A stretch of 64,000 nt of DNA from Cohnella fermenti (GCF_004801405.1 NZ_SSOB01000014.1:1-64000); one strand, 5' to 3'. Positions 26,113-38,804 are shown, counted from the first letter of the stretch. Numbers and translations: made by a program. The notes: a model not told the origin generated them from the letters alone.

Positions 26113-26619
26113 ATGGTATGTCAGGAATGCGGCAAAAGACAGGCAACGTTGCATTTTACGAAGATTGTGGGCGGCGAGAAGGCGGAGCTGCACATCTGCG
26201 AGGCATGCGCTCGCGAGAGAGGGGAACTGATCCCCGGCACCCAGTCCGGCTTCTCCATCCATAACCTGCTGTCCGGCATTCTCGACTTCGAGAATCCGGG
26301 GGCGGCGTCCAAGGCGCCCGTTCTTCGCTGCGAGACATGCGGCATGACCTATACCCAGTTCAGCAAGATTGGACGATTCGGGTGCAGCCAATGCTACAAG
26401 AACTTCGCGGATCGTCTGGACCCTCTGCTGAAGCGGGTTCACGGCAATACCGTCCACGTCGGCAAGATTCCGCGGCGGGCGGGCGGCCAGGTGCAGACGA
26501 AGCGGGAGATCGAGCAACTCAAGAAGGAGATGCTCGGCCGCATCGAGAGGGAAGACTTCGAGACCGCGGCGCAACTGCGGGATCGCATCCGGGATCTCGA
26601 GAAGGAGGTCGGCGGCTGA
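26113..26619 (+). CDS. mcsA: McsA, activator of arginine kinase McsB
   Basis: A 168-residue zinc-binding protein with four CxxC pairs (CQEC near residue 3, CEAC near 34, CETC near 76, CSQC near 95) and a C-terminal UVR motif (EDFETAAQLRDRIRDLEKE). It activates McsB and helps control CtsR and ClpC. The start follows GGAAAGGAGG about 30 bases after ctsR. Confidence 0.95.
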   Translation: MVCQECGKRQATLHFTKIVGGEKAELHICEACARERGELIPGTQSGFSIHNLLSGILDFENPGAASKAPVLRCETCGMTYTQFSKIGRFGCSQCYKNFADRLDPLLKRVHGNTVHVGKIPRRAGGQVQTKREIEQLKKEMLGRIEREDFETAAQLRDRIRDLEKEVGG

Positions 26620-26664
26620 TGAAGAACTTCGCCGCTTCGCTTCATGCGAGAGGAGGAATGAACG

Positions 26665-27729
26665 ATGACCAAGCCTGAATTCGCCGAGTTTGCGCTTAGC
26701 CCTTGGATGGAGAAGGAAGGTCCGGATACCGACGTCGTGCTGAGCAGCCGGGTTCGGCTCGCACGCAACCTTCGCTCTTATCCTTTTCCCATGCTGGCTA
26801 CTCCGGCCCAGTCCGCAGACGTCGCCGAGCAGTTGCTCGGCGTTGCGGAGAGCGGAAGGCTGGGCGGCCTCGGCCCGATCGCGTCGTATTCGCTGGCGGA
26901 GCTGACGGAGCTCGAGAAGCTCGTGCTCGTGGAGAAGCACCTGATCAGCCCGGCGCTCGCGAGCGAATCGCGCAACGGAGCTCTGATCCTTAGCCGGAAC
27001 GAGGACGTCAGCATCATGGTCAACGAGGAGGATCATCTGCGGATTCAGCTCCTGTATTCGGGCTTCCAGATCAAGGAGGCGTGGGAATACGCGAGCAAGA
27101 TCGACGATATCTTCGAAGAGAGCGTCGACTTCGCCTTCGACGAGAAGCACGGCTACTTAACGAGCTGTCCGACCAACGTCGGCACCGGAATTCGCGCTTC
27201 CGTCATGATGCACTTGCCCGCGCTCGTGCTGACCGGGCAGATCAACCGCATTCTGTCCGCCGTCACGCAGGTGGGCCTCGCGGTGCGCGGCATCTACGGC
27301 GAAGGCAGCGAAGCGACTGGCAACCTGTTCCAGGTGTCGAACCAGATCACGCTCGGGCAGTCGGAAGGCGAGATCATCGACAATCTGCACGCCGTCGCCC
27401 GTCAGATTATCGGCCACGAGAAGGCGGCGCGGGAACGTCTGATGGCGGACAACCGGGCGAGGCTCGAGGATCGCGTGATGCGATCGTTCGGCATTCTGTC
27501 CTATGCCGGCATCATCGACTCGAAGGAAGCGGCGCAGCGGCTGTCGGACGTCCGTCTCGGCGTGAATCTCGGGCTTCTGCCCAGCCTGAACCTGCAGATG
27601 CTGAATGAGCTTATGGTGTCCACGCAGCCCGGCTTCCTGCAGCGGAAGTTCGGCGAAGCGCTCAGTCCGGAGCAGCGGGACATGACGAGAGCGGAGATTA
27701 TTCGTTCGAGGCTGGCAACGAAGGCGTAA
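26665..27729 (+). CDS. mcsB: Protein-arginine kinase McsB
   Basis: A 354-residue phosphagen-kinase-type enzyme that phosphorylates arginine residues, marking proteins for ClpCP and inactivating CtsR. DTDVVLSSRVRLARNLRSYP (about residues 18-37) and GIYGEGSEATGNLFQVSN are typical. The C-terminal RDMTRA matches the RDxxRA phosphoarginine-sensing motif of McsB. The start follows GAGAGGAGG. It sits between mcsA and clpC with short gaps. Confidence 0.96.
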   Translation: MTKPEFAEFALSPWMEKEGPDTDVVLSSRVRLARNLRSYPFPMLATPAQSADVAEQLLGVAESGRLGGLGPIASYSLAELTELEKLVLVEKHLISPALASESRNGALILSRNEDVSIMVNEEDHLRIQLLYSGFQIKEAWEYASKIDDIFEESVDFAFDEKHGYLTSCPTNVGTGIRASVMMHLPALVLTGQINRILSAVTQVGLAVRGIYGEGSEATGNLFQVSNQITLGQSEGEIIDNLHAVARQIIGHEKAARERLMADNRARLEDRVMRSFGILSYAGIIDSKEAAQRLSDVRLGVNLGLLPSLNLQMLNELMVSTQPGFLQRKFGEALSPEQRDMTRAEIIRSRLATKA

Positions 27730-27766
27730 ATGTTCTATTCTATCTCTATAGGGGAGGTGTTGTCTC

Positions 27767-30214
<2,448 letters not shown>

Positions 30215-30219
30215 GAGAG

Positions 30220-30259
30220 AACGGCGGCATCGGGAGACTCTCCCTGTGCTGCCGTTTTT
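30220..30259 (+). terminator. Terminator after clpC
   Basis: AACGGCGGCA...TGCTGCCGTT enclosing an inner stem GGGAGA-C-TCTCCC, then TTTTT. Confidence 0.92.
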
Positions 30260-30427
30260 GCGTCGTCAGCGTATGAAATTTCATATTCGTTTGTCCGTTG
30301 GGTTGTTTGGACGGCGAGTGGCGGGCGGGGAGAAGGACTCCGGCGAGGGCATCGTTCGATGCATATCACCAATCCGGGCGGCGGGCCATACCCTATAGCA
30401 AATCCGATGGCGAAGAAGGGAAGCCCG

Positions 30428-30616
30428 ATGTATCGAAGGCGGCGAAGGCCGTTCCCGTGGAGACAGCCGCTTCCGTTCCTGCTCAGCGGAATCGGATTCG
30501 TGCTTATGCTGCTCATTCTGAGCAAAATCCTGTTTGTGCTGTTTTATTTGTTCGGGGGTGTGATGCTTATTGCCATCGTCCTGTGGTTCTTATGGAGATG
30601 GTGGTGGTATCGTTAG
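30428..30616 (+). CDS. Small basic membrane protein
   Basis: A 62-residue protein with an arginine-rich start ([12 protein letters not shown]) and two hydrophobic stretches (about 15-30 and 32-52), ending in WRWWWYR. ATG 30428 is chosen because GAAGGGAAG lies just upstream. In-frame ATGs at 30359 and 30407 lack a ribosome binding site. It lies between clpC and radA and is followed by its own terminator-like hairpin. Function unknown; I do not recognise a family. Confidence 0.6.
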   Translation: MYRRRRRPFPWRQPLPFLLSGIGFVLMLLILSKILFVLFYLFGGVMLIAIVLWFLWRWWWYR

Positions 30617-30631
30617 CCCCGGCGGGACCTC

Positions 30632-30659
30632 ATCTTCGCGGATGCGGTCCTTTTTTTAT
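30632..30659 (+). terminator. Terminator before radA
   Basis: GGACC-t-CATC, loop, GATG-c-GGTCC, then TTTTTTT. Confidence 0.8.
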
Positions 30660-30735
30660 TCCGCCGTTAGACGCATTTTACCCGGTTGGCCGATCATGGT
30701 ACACTTTAGATACTGAATTGTTCGAGGGGACTAAG

Positions 30736-32103
30736 ATGGCTAAAGTCAAGATCAAGTTCGTATGCAACGAGTGCGGGACGGAGTCGCCCAAGTGGATGGG
30801 GAAGTGTCCGGGCTGCGGGGCCTGGAACTCCATGACGGAAGAGGCGGAAGCCGTCACGAAGGCTCCGGTTGGACGGAGCGAGACGCTTCGGACGAAAGAA
30901 AAGCCCGCTTCCATCATACATATAGAAAGCGGCCGCGAGCCGAGAATATCGACCGGACTCGAAGAATTGAACCGCGTGCTGGGCGGCGGGCTCGTTCCCG
31001 GTTCGCTGATGCTCGTCGGAGGAGATCCGGGCATCGGCAAGTCGACGCTGCTGCTGCAGGCGTCCAACTCCCTGGCCAGCCAGGGACTGAAGGTGCTGTA
31101 CGTGTCCGGGGAAGAATCGGTTCGCCAGACGAAGCTGCGGGCCGATCGTTTGGGCACCTTAAGCGAGAAGCTGTTCGTGCTCTGCGAGACGAACCTCGAC
31201 TTCATCGAGGAAGCGGTTGCCTCGCTTGAGCCGGACTTCCTCGTGATCGACTCGATCCAGACGGTGTATCGCCCGGATGTCGCGTCGGCGCCCGGCAGCG
31301 TCGCGCAAGTGCGGGAATGCACGGCGCAATTCATGCGCGTCTCCAAGATCAACGGCGTCGCGACCGTGCTCGTCGGCCATGTGACGAAGGAAGGCGCGAT
31401 CGCGGGGCCGAGGCTGCTCGAGCATATGGTCGACTGCGTGCTCTACTTCGAAGGGGAGCGCCATCATTCGTACCGCTTGCTTCGCGCCGTCAAGAACCGG
31501 TTCGGCTCGACCAACGAGATCGGAATCTTCGACATGACCGAGGACGGGCTGCGGGAAGTTGCCAATCCGTCCGAGCTGTTCCTGTCCGAACGCCCGCTCG
31601 GGGTGGCGGGCTCCTGCGTGGCCGCGAGCATGGAGGGGACCCGGCCGGTGCTCGTCGAGCTGCAGGCGCTGGTTGCGCCGACCAGCTTCCCGTCGCCGCG
31701 TCGGATGTGCTCGGGGCTCGACCATCACCGGATCTCGCTCGTGATAGCGGTGCTCGAGAAGCGGATGGGTTTGTTCCTGCAGAACCAGGACGCCTATGTG
31801 AACGTGGCCGGCGGGGTGAGGCTGGAGGAGCCCGCGGCCGATCTGGCCGCTGCGGTCAGCCTCGCATCGAGCTTCCGCGACTTGCCGACGAAGCCGTATG
31901 ACGTCGTCTTCGGCGAGGTCGGCCTGACCGGCGAGGTGAGGGCGGTGTCCCGCGCGGAGATGAGGGTGAAGGAAGCGCTGAAGCTCGGCTTCAAACGCGT
32001 GATTCTGCCGGAGATGAGCTTGAAGGGGTGGTCGCCGCCGGCCGGGATTCAGTTGATCCCGGTGAAGACGGTGGCGGAAGCGCTCAAGGCAGCGTTGGAA
32101 TAA
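30736..32103 (+). CDS. radA: DNA repair protein RadA/Sms
   Basis: A 455-residue DnaB-type branch-migration helicase acting in recombination. It has an N-terminal C4 zinc finger (C10, C13, C24, C27), Walker [11 protein letters not shown] (about residue 95), the RadA-specific KNRFG (about 253) and a C-terminal Lon-protease-like domain ([28 protein letters not shown]). The start ATG 30736 follows GAGGGGA. The longer open frame to 30298 crosses a terminator and is rejected. It precedes disA by 18 bases. Confidence 0.96.
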   Translation: MAKVKIKFVCNECGTESPKWMGKCPGCGAWNSMTEEAEAVTKAPVGRSETLRTKEKPASIIHIESGREPRISTGLEELNRVLGGGLVPGSLMLVGGDPGIGKSTLLLQASNSLASQGLKVLYVSGEESVRQTKLRADRLGTLSEKLFVLCETNLDFIEEAVASLEPDFLVIDSIQTVYRPDVASAPGSVAQVRECTAQFMRVSKINGVATVLVGHVTKEGAIAGPRLLEHMVDCVLYFEGERHHSYRLLRAVKNRFGSTNEIGIFDMTEDGLREVANPSELFLSERPLGVAGSCVAASMEGTRPVLVELQALVAPTSFPSPRRMCSGLDHHRISLVIAVLEKRMGLFLQNQDAYVNVAGGVRLEEPAADLAAAVSLASSFRDLPTKPYDVVFGEVGLTGEVRAVSRAEMRVKEALKLGFKRVILPEMSLKGWSPPAGIQLIPVKTVAEALKAALE

Positions 32104-32121
32104 GGGGGTGCCAGACACATT

Positions 32122-33204
32122 ATGAGAGAGACCAAAGACAGAGAGCATCAGACGATGAACCAGTTGCTGCAGATGGTTGCCCCCGGCACGCCGTTCCGCG
32201 ACGGGCTCGAGAACGTTCTTCGCGCCAAGACGGGGGCGCTGATCGTTGTCGGCTGCAGTTCGGAGATTATGGAGGTTGTGGACGGAGGCTTCAGCATCAA
32301 TTGCGACTTCAGCCCGAACTACCTCTACGAGTTGGCGAAGATGGACGGAGCAATTATCCTCAGCGAGGATGCCAAACGCATTCTCTATGCGAATACTCAA
32401 TTGATCCCGGACTCCTCGATCTCCTCGATCGAGACCGGCATCCGGCATCGCACGGCGGAGCGGGTGGCGAAGCAGACGGGCAAGCTTGTCGTCTCCATCT
32501 CCCAGCGGCGCAATATCATTACGCTGTATCAGGGCAGCCTGCGCTACTCCTTGAAGGAGACCGGGGCTATTCTGACCAAGGCGAACCAGGCGATCCAGAC
32601 GCTCGAACGGTATCGGACGGTGTACAATCAGGCGCTGACCAACCTGTCGGCGCTGGAATTCGAGGAGCTTGTCACGATGCACGAGGTTGCATACGTGATG
32701 CAGCGCTCGGAGATGGTGCTTCGCTTCAAGATGGAAATAAGCCGTTACGTGCTGGAGCTCGGTAACGAGGGCCGGCTGATTCAGATGCAGATGGTGGAAT
32801 TGGTCGGATCGGCGGAGGAAGAGTCCCGGCTGATGCTGAAGGACTATGCGCGCGATTCGAGCGACGAGAAGATTCGGGAGATTCAGGCGACGCTGAGGAA
32901 GCTGAGCTCCGAAGAGCTGCTGGACGCCAACGGCCTCATCCGGTTGCTTGGCTACACGTCCCTCAGCACCATCGCGGAGGACGGCTTCCACCCGCACGGC
33001 TATCGTCTGCTCAGCAAGATTCCCCGACTGCCGAGCGTTATTATCCATAATCTGGTGGGGCGCTTCGGCTCGTTCCCCCGCATGATGGCCGCTTCCATCG
33101 AAGAGCTGGACGAGGTGGACGGCATCGGAGAGGTGCGGGCGCGGTCGATCAAGGAAGGTCTGAAGCGAATTCAAGATCAGGTGTTTATTGACAGACAGAT
33201 TTAA
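32122..33204 (+). CDS. disA: DNA integrity scanning diadenylate cyclase DisA
   Basis: A 360-residue octameric enzyme that makes cyclic di-AMP and pauses at DNA branches. The N-terminal DAC domain shows the catalytic DGA (about D75) and [10 protein letters not shown] (about 107-116). A helical linker follows, and the C-terminal helix-hairpin-helix domain includes [16 protein letters not shown] (about 332-347). It is cotranscribed with radA, whose product regulates it in Bacillus. The ribosome binding site is AAGGGGG at a somewhat long distance; a start at the internal ATG 32155 is possible. Confidence 0.95.
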   Translation: MRETKDREHQTMNQLLQMVAPGTPFRDGLENVLRAKTGALIVVGCSSEIMEVVDGGFSINCDFSPNYLYELAKMDGAIILSEDAKRILYANTQLIPDSSISSIETGIRHRTAERVAKQTGKLVVSISQRRNIITLYQGSLRYSLKETGAILTKANQAIQTLERYRTVYNQALTNLSALEFEELVTMHEVAYVMQRSEMVLRFKMEISRYVLELGNEGRLIQMQMVELVGSAEEESRLMLKDYARDSSDEKIREIQATLRKLSSEELLDANGLIRLLGYTSLSTIAEDGFHPHGYRLLSKIPRLPSVIIHNLVGRFGSFPRMMAASIEELDEVDGIGEVRARSIKEGLKRIQDQVFIDRQI

Positions 33205-33449
33205 CGCGTCTAGAATGAATGAATGTATGAAGGAATGGCAATCTGGCATTCGAATATATAACATTCGTCCTGGGATGAGGAACGACATCCGCCATTATAG
33301 GCTCAGCCGAACGTCCGGAACAAGTCCGATGCCGCAGCGAAGGCGTTTTTTGCTTGTCTGGTTTCGAACCGGCAACACGGTCGTTTCTTTTTTTTTGATT
33401 CCTGCTCCGATTGGACTCCGATTGGGCATAGTAAAGTCGAGGTGGATCC

Positions 33450-34184
33450 ATGATCGCGAAATCCATACCGAATTTGTTTACCATAGGCAATCTGTTCCTC
33501 GGCGTTCTCTCCATTATCTTGGCGTTTAATGACCGGGCGGACGGGGCTGCGCTTCTGGTGATCATTGCCATGCTCTTGGACGGGTTGGACGGCCGCGTCG
33601 CGCGCGCCCTGGGCGTTCAGAGCGAGTTCGGCAAGGAGCTCGATTCCTTGTCCGACGTCATCTCGTTCGGCGTCGCACCCGCATTCATTATGTATCAGGC
33701 CGCCTTCTCGACCGATGTCAGCGAAGCGCTCGCCTGGATCGTCACGGCCATCTTCCCGATCTGCGGGGCGCTCCGCCTTGCCAGATTCAACGTGATCGAA
33801 GGCATTCCCGGCTACTTTATCGGGCTGCCGATTCCCGCCGCCGGCGGGGTGCTGGCGACCCTCGCTCTCTTCAACCACGATCTGAACGTGTATCTGCTTC
33901 TGATCGCTACGCTGGCCTTGTCGTTCCTGATGGTCAGCAACATCAAGTACCCGAACTTCAAGAAGCTCGGCCTTCCGCGAGCTGCGGTGTGGGCCATACC
34001 GCTCGTCGTCGCTGCAGCGGTCGTTCTGGCCTTCCTGTTCCCGCGAGCCATTCCGCGGTTTATCCTGGGGCTGCTGCTTCTCTACGCCCTCTGGGGGCTA
34101 AAAAAAAACGTTGACTCTCTGGTCGGCCGACGCCGCAAGAAGAGGGCGCGGGACGAGAAGCCGCGTTCGAAGCACAGCGCCTAA
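33450..34184 (+). CDS. pssA: CDP-diacylglycerol-serine O-phosphatidyltransferase
   Basis: A 244-residue membrane enzyme of phosphatidylserine (then phosphatidylethanolamine) synthesis. The CDP-alcohol phosphatidyltransferase motif DG-x2-AR-x8-G-x3-D-x3-D is present from about residue 46 (LDGRVARALGVQSEFGKELD). Six or more hydrophobic segments and a basic C-terminus follow. The start follows GAGGTGG. The 245 bases between disA and this gene hold no gene; a T-run near 33391 after an imperfect hairpin may be a terminator. Confidence 0.93.
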   Translation: MIAKSIPNLFTIGNLFLGVLSIILAFNDRADGAALLVIIAMLLDGLDGRVARALGVQSEFGKELDSLSDVISFGVAPAFIMYQAAFSTDVSEALAWIVTAIFPICGALRLARFNVIEGIPGYFIGLPIPAAGGVLATLALFNHDLNVYLLLIATLALSFLMVSNIKYPNFKKLGLPRAAVWAIPLVVAAAVVLAFLFPRAIPRFILGLLLLYALWGLKKNVDSLVGRRRKKRARDEKPRSKHSA

Positions 34185-34222
34185 TGTCCGGATTTCATCG
34201 CATGGCATGATCATCGAATACA

Positions 34223-34254
34223 GCAGAGGCCGTCTCGGGCGAGACGGCCTCTGC
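34223..34254 (+). terminator. Hairpin after pssA
   Basis: GCAGAGGCCGTCTC, loop GGGC, GAGACGGCCTCTGC: a perfect 14-bp stem 38 bases after pssA. The T-run is short (GCGCGTTT), so termination strength is uncertain. Confidence 0.8.
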
Positions 34255-34320
34255 GCGTTTAATGGGATGACATTGGCGAACCGAAGGGCGAGCACGAGTG
34301 GAGTGCGAGTGTAATCGGGA

Positions 34321-34499
34321 ATTTATGTGAAAATTCACATTCGTGCAGCGCGATAACGGGCAGGTTGGACGATTCTATGTGAAAAATAGCATACATAGAG
34401 AAATTTCCGGCTCGAGTTGTCGCATATATGCTAAAAACCGCATAAAACGCCGCAAATCCCTCCCAATCGAGCCGACGAATGTGAAAAACCACATAAAAT
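34321..34499 (+). repeat. Dispersed ~180 bp repeat, copy 2 (left border of accessory segment)
   Basis: Same orientation as copies 1 and 3. Outer arms: ATTTATGTGAAAATTCACAT (34321-34340) and its near-complement at 34477-34499. Inner arms: around 34371-34395 and 34430-34448. The core GCGATAACGGGCAGGTTGGA is at 34350-34369. It is about 80 percent identical to copy 3 by eye. It lies directly downstream of the pssA terminator hairpin. Confidence 0.85.
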
Positions 34500-34500
34500 T

Positions 34501-34700
<200 letters not shown>

Positions 34701-34724
34701 ACCCAAGCCGGAGCGAAAAACAAA

Positions 34725-36242
34725 CTACCGCAGCAACTGAACGGACAGGATCAGCGTGTGCCCGTCCGGCGTCTCCGCCGTCGCGTCGTAGCCGAGCAGC
34801 TCGGCCATGGAGCGGAACGGGACGAGGAGAACGTCCTGGACGAGCTTCGGAGCGGCGTCGAGCTCGAAGGGGTGTCCGTCCGCGCTCGCCTGCGTCTCGC
34901 CCAGCGTGAGCGAATACTTGCGATGCTCCCGTCCGAGGAACAGCGTCTTCGTCGCGTGATCCCATTGCAGGCTCGCTCCGAGCACGATCGCGGCCTCCTT
35001 GGCGGGAACAAGCAGCTCGTTATCCCCGGCGGCCCTCAGCATGGTGAAGGTCGGCTGCTGCTCTGCGTTGCCCATCTTCAGCGAGAACTTCGCATTTATC
35101 ACCCGATTGTCCGGCGTGATGAGCAGGGAGGCGAGCTGATTCTCGAGCGTATCCGTGAATGTCCGCGCGTTGTCCGCCGTCACCCGGTACCGGCTGTCGT
35201 CCTCGCCGATCCGCTTCGCGATCCACGTGTTCACGTCCTCGCTGTAATGCGACAGGTCCTTGTACCGATCCAGATCGAAGGTCACGTCCGCTTCCGTCTG
35301 GAAGTCGTACACCTTCGTGTTGGGCAGCGCGCCAAGCTGTCCGTACATCCATTCGCTCATCTCGAGCTGGTTCCGGTAACGCGTCTCGTTCGTCTGCCTC
35401 CACACCTCGTGTCTGAGAATGCTGTAGGGCGGATAGAAGAAGATAAACTCGGCTTCCGGGTGAAGCTTCACCAGGGAGAGAATATTTTGTGCAAAATTGT
35501 CCTTCACGTACTCGATCGGCTCCTCGTTCAGGCCAAAGTACTTCTCGTTCACCTGGGCCAGCCGGTAGTCGTGCATGACCTTGGCAGCCGAGAAGCCTCC
35601 GCTTCCGTTCCAGTTGCCCAGGCGCTCCAGATCGCGGTTGTTCCCGTTCGTGAAGGAGTGGACGACACTCTTGAAGAGCATCGAGTAGACGGACAGATTA
35701 AACCAATATTTATAATCGTTCTTCCAGTCCGAATCGTACAAATAGTCGGGAAAATCAGCCGCCAGCTCCGGGTCCTGCGCCTTCAGCGCGAAGTAGTCGA
35801 GCCCCCACAGCACCTGCTTGACCTTGCCCGTGTCCAGGGCAAGCTTGGCGATCTTGTATTGTTCGTCCGCCATCGAGCCCCGCATCGCCAGCTTCATGAC
35901 CTTGCCGTGCAGCGCCTCTCCGACGACGGACGGCAGGAAGTTCTCGGTCATCGACGTCCCGACGATAATCGTGTCGTAGTCGAAGTTCTTGGCCAGGCCG
36001 GGATTCTGGTAGCGCTCTTCGGTGGAGAAGACCATCGGGATGACGGTCGCCTTGCGGTAGAACTGGAGCGGATCGAGCGCAAGGGTGAGCAGGATAAGCG
36101 ATAACGCAAGCGAGACGGAGGCGATGACGAAGCGGCGAACCCAGGAACGATAAGCCGCTCGGGCATTCCTCCCGGCCGGTCGGCGGACGGACGAGGCGGG
36201 AGCGGCGGGAGTGGATGCGGCGGCAGGGATAGGTGCGTGCAC
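34725..36242 (-). CDS. Membrane-anchored SGNH/DHHW-like protein with stalk domain
   Basis: A 505-residue protein with a cytoplasmic Ala/Pro-rich start, one membrane anchor (about 36-58, FVIASVSLALSLILLTLALD) and an extracellular SGNH-hydrolase-like domain. The serine block is TIIVGTSMTEN (about 90-100). The last 110 residues form a copper-amine-oxidase-N-like stalk domain (LLVPAKEAAIVLGASLQWDH; LLVPFRSMAELLGYDA), common in Paenibacillaceae surface proteins. SGNH/DltD/DHHW-type proteins often modify surface polymers with acyl groups, usually next to an MBOAT transferase, which is absent here. GTG 36242 is used behind GAGGGG. It is divergent from the AraC regulator. Confidence 0.7.
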   Translation of the reverse strand: MHAPIPAAASTPAAPASSVRRPAGRNARAAYRSWVRRFVIASVSLALSLILLTLALDPLQFYRKATVIPMVFSTEERYQNPGLAKNFDYDTIIVGTSMTENFLPSVVGEALHGKVMKLAMRGSMADEQYKIAKLALDTGKVKQVLWGLDYFALKAQDPELAADFPDYLYDSDWKNDYKYWFNLSVYSMLFKSVVHSFTNGNNRDLERLGNWNGSGGFSAAKVMHDYRLAQVNEKYFGLNEEPIEYVKDNFAQNILSLVKLHPEAEFIFFYPPYSILRHEVWRQTNETRYRNQLEMSEWMYGQLGALPNTKVYDFQTEADVTFDLDRYKDLSHYSEDVNTWIAKRIGEDDSRYRVTADNARTFTDTLENQLASLLITPDNRVINAKFSLKMGNAEQQPTFTMLRAAGDNELLVPAKEAAIVLGASLQWDHATKTLFLGREHRKYSLTLGETQASADGHPFELDAAPKLVQDVLLVPFRSMAELLGYDATAETPDGHTLILSVQLLR

Positions 36243-36461
36243 GGGGATGCCCCTCTCTGGTTGGTCATCGATTGCAGGCTTTTTTTCCTAGTTTCACTAT
36301 ACCGTTTAAGGCGGTTAACTGCCAAGATAAATTGAACTCGGGCGGATATAACCGATTTGTCAAAAATCGCTTATTTACTTTCCGGCCTTCCTTCTATACA
36401 TAATGATTAATGATCTAAAGGGCGGGGGGCCGACTATTGCACCTCTATAAATGTAAGCGCA

Positions 36462-36475
36462 AACAAGGGGCGGGG
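36462..36475 (+). promoter_or_regulatory. cre-like site before the AraC-type regulator
   Basis: TGTAAGCGCAAACA fits the CcpA consensus TGWAANCGNTNWCA at 13 of 14 positions and lies 12 bases before the preferred start codon of the regulator gene. Confidence 0.55.
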
Positions 36476-36487
36476 GAAGTGAAGGCG

Positions 36488-38746
36488 ATGAACAAAAAAT
36501 CGAGGCTATGGCGAGAATATTTGATCTCTTATGTTTTTATTTTTGCGATTCCCTTCCTTATCCTCGGGATCTTCATATACATGAACGCGGTAAAGGTCGT
36601 TCAGCATGAGATCGAACAAGCGAACAGCTATAAGCTGAAGCAAGTGCAAAGCTATCTCGACGGCCAGATTAACGGCCTTAAGCATATGGCGGCGAAGATG
36701 GCCTTCGATCAACGGCTGACTCCGTATGCGGCCAAGCTGAACGACTATTCGGCTGCGGAGACGGTGAAGGAGTTGTCCCGATACAAGGATAACAGCTTGA
36801 TTCTCGACGGCGTCCTGCTTTACTTCCGCGACGACAACCAGATTTTCTCCGACGAGGGCGTTGTTTCGCTTGATGTGCTGACCCAGCAGATGTATCGATT
36901 CCCGCAGGCGGAGCGCGAAGCGTTCCTGGCCGATCTGTCTGCCTCTCTCCAGATAACGTTGAAGCCGGCCGTTCCGGTGCAACTGCAGGGGGACAGGGAA
37001 GAACGACTGCTCACGTATATGTTCCCAATCATGCCGAACAACAGCCAGCCTTATGGAACGGTATTGTTCCTGATCAACGAATCGATGCTGACAAGCGCGA
37101 TGAGCAATGTGTTGGGCAATGTTCAAGGGGCCGTCTACTTGCTGAACGAAGCTGGCGACGTGCTTGCCGTCGAGCGGACGGGGGAATCTCCGGAGGTCGA
37201 GCGCATCATGAAGAGGTCCGAGCTTAAGACGGGCGAGGTCATCAGCCGAATCGGTTCCACAAGCTATTCGGTGATGAGCGAGAAGTCGGAGCTGACGGGC
37301 TGGACCTACATGATTGTCATGCCGACGGATCAGTTCTGGAATCGGGTCATTCAGTTTAAGCAGATCGCCGGCCTGGTGCTGTTTATGGTGCTCGTCATCG
37401 GCATTGTTGCCGCCTGGTTCGTGTCGATCAAGAAGTCGGGCCCGATCCGTTCCCTGGCGGCGCACTTGCAGCACAAGGGCGCTCCGGGAAGGGAGAATCG
37501 GCCAAACGCCAACGAGTTCGAGTTCATTCGCGGCGCGGTGGATGACCTGCATCATTATACGCTGCAACTGCAAACGAATATGGAGCAGCAGTTGCCTCTC
37601 GTTATCGATCAGATGCTCTATCGGGCATTGACGGGGAGGGGCTCCGAAGCGGAGACGGGAGCGGGGGCGGCCTTCTATCCCCATATTCAAGGCCAATCTT
37701 ATTATGTCATGGTGATCTCCTATCGCCAGGACAGCCATCAGCCGCTCGGCTCGTCCGGGCGCGAGGCGTTCTATCGCCTGCTGAATCGGATCGAGGTTGC
37801 CGATGGCAACGGCTTCGGCATCGAATTGCTTGATGAGCAGGCGTTCGCGCTCGTGATGGCGGTTCGGGAATCCGTCGCCGATACAAGAGCGCATCAGGTA
37901 CAAGCCGCCAACGCCATACAGGCGTTGCTGCGCGAGAAGGCGGGCATCCACTCCTTGATCGGCGTCGGCACGGCCTGCAGCGAGCTGTCCGCGATTAATC
38001 AATCGTTGATCGAAGGGCTGGCCACCCTTGAATATCGACTACTGTTCCCGGAGGGACATGTGCTGTTCTTCGAGGATACGGCCAAGCTTCAGGATCAGAA
38101 TCGCCAATATTCGATGGGCGACCAGATGAAGTTCACGCAGAGTCTGCGAATGGCCGATCAGGCCGTGTGCCTGGATTCCTTGCATGCGATGCTGAACAAT
38201 ATGGCGCAGATGGAGCAGTCCATGCTGATGCTTCGTTATATCTGCTTCGATCTTGTCAATGCCGTGCTGAAGGAGATAAGAAGCCTTAAGGTCGGAATGG
38301 AGTGGCCGGAGACGAAGCGAATGATGGAGTTCCAGACGTTGGAGGATTTGCGGGAGAGCATGGGGATCGTTGTCGCCCGGATCTGCGAGCATGTAGGGGC
38401 GGGCAAGCAATCGAAGCGAGCCGATCTATGCGGCAGGATCATCGCGGAGATCGATCGCGACTACCGGTCGGATCAACTGAGCCTGGACAGGCTGGCCCGG
38501 CAATTCGACGTGTCGCCGTCCTACATCAGCCGATTGATTCGCGAACAGACGGGCACCTCCTTCCTGGACTATGTGCAGCAGCTTCGGATACAGGCGGTCA
38601 AACGCGAGATGCTGGCAACCGACCGCCCCATTAAAGAGATTATTCTCGAAGCCGGCTATCAGGATATGTCGAGTTTTATTAAGAAGTTCAAGAAGTCCGA
38701 AGGGATGACTCCGGGCGATTACAGGAAAAAAGCGCGGTTGGAATAG
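36488..38746 (+). CDS. Membrane-anchored AraC-family regulator
   Basis: A 752-residue one-component sensor. It has an N-terminal membrane segment (LISYVFIFAIPFLILGIFIYM, about 13-33), an extracellular Cache-like sensor (about 34-290), and a second membrane segment (IAGLVLFMVLVIGIVAAWFV, about 296-315). A cytoplasmic linker follows. A C-terminal double helix-turn-helix (about 655-752) includes LDRLARQFDVSPSYISRLI and GYQDMSSFIKKFKKSEGMTP. Such regulators usually control the adjacent LplABC-type transporter, which follows directly. ATG 36488 follows GTGAAGG; a TTG at 36437 would add 17 residues. A cre-like site lies just upstream. Confidence 0.88.
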   Translation: MNKKSRLWREYLISYVFIFAIPFLILGIFIYMNAVKVVQHEIEQANSYKLKQVQSYLDGQINGLKHMAAKMAFDQRLTPYAAKLNDYSAAETVKELSRYKDNSLILDGVLLYFRDDNQIFSDEGVVSLDVLTQQMYRFPQAEREAFLADLSASLQITLKPAVPVQLQGDREERLLTYMFPIMPNNSQPYGTVLFLINESMLTSAMSNVLGNVQGAVYLLNEAGDVLAVERTGESPEVERIMKRSELKTGEVISRIGSTSYSVMSEKSELTGWTYMIVMPTDQFWNRVIQFKQIAGLVLFMVLVIGIVAAWFVSIKKSGPIRSLAAHLQHKGAPGRENRPNANEFEFIRGAVDDLHHYTLQLQTNMEQQLPLVIDQMLYRALTGRGSEAETGAGAAFYPHIQGQSYYVMVISYRQDSHQPLGSSGREAFYRLLNRIEVADGNGFGIELLDEQAFALVMAVRESVADTRAHQVQAANAIQALLREKAGIHSLIGVGTACSELSAINQSLIEGLATLEYRLLFPEGHVLFFEDTAKLQDQNRQYSMGDQMKFTQSLRMADQAVCLDSLHAMLNNMAQMEQSMLMLRYICFDLVNAVLKEIRSLKVGMEWPETKRMMEFQTLEDLRESMGIVVARICEHVGAGKQSKRADLCGRIIAEIDRDYRSDQLSLDRLARQFDVSPSYISRLIREQTGTSFLDYVQQLRIQAVKREMLATDRPIKEIILEAGYQDMSSFIKKFKKSEGMTPGDYRKKARLE

Positions 38747-38804
38747 GTCGTTTATGATCGTTGGCGACCGATTCAAATCTGACCTATTCCACAAAAACGG
38801 CTCA

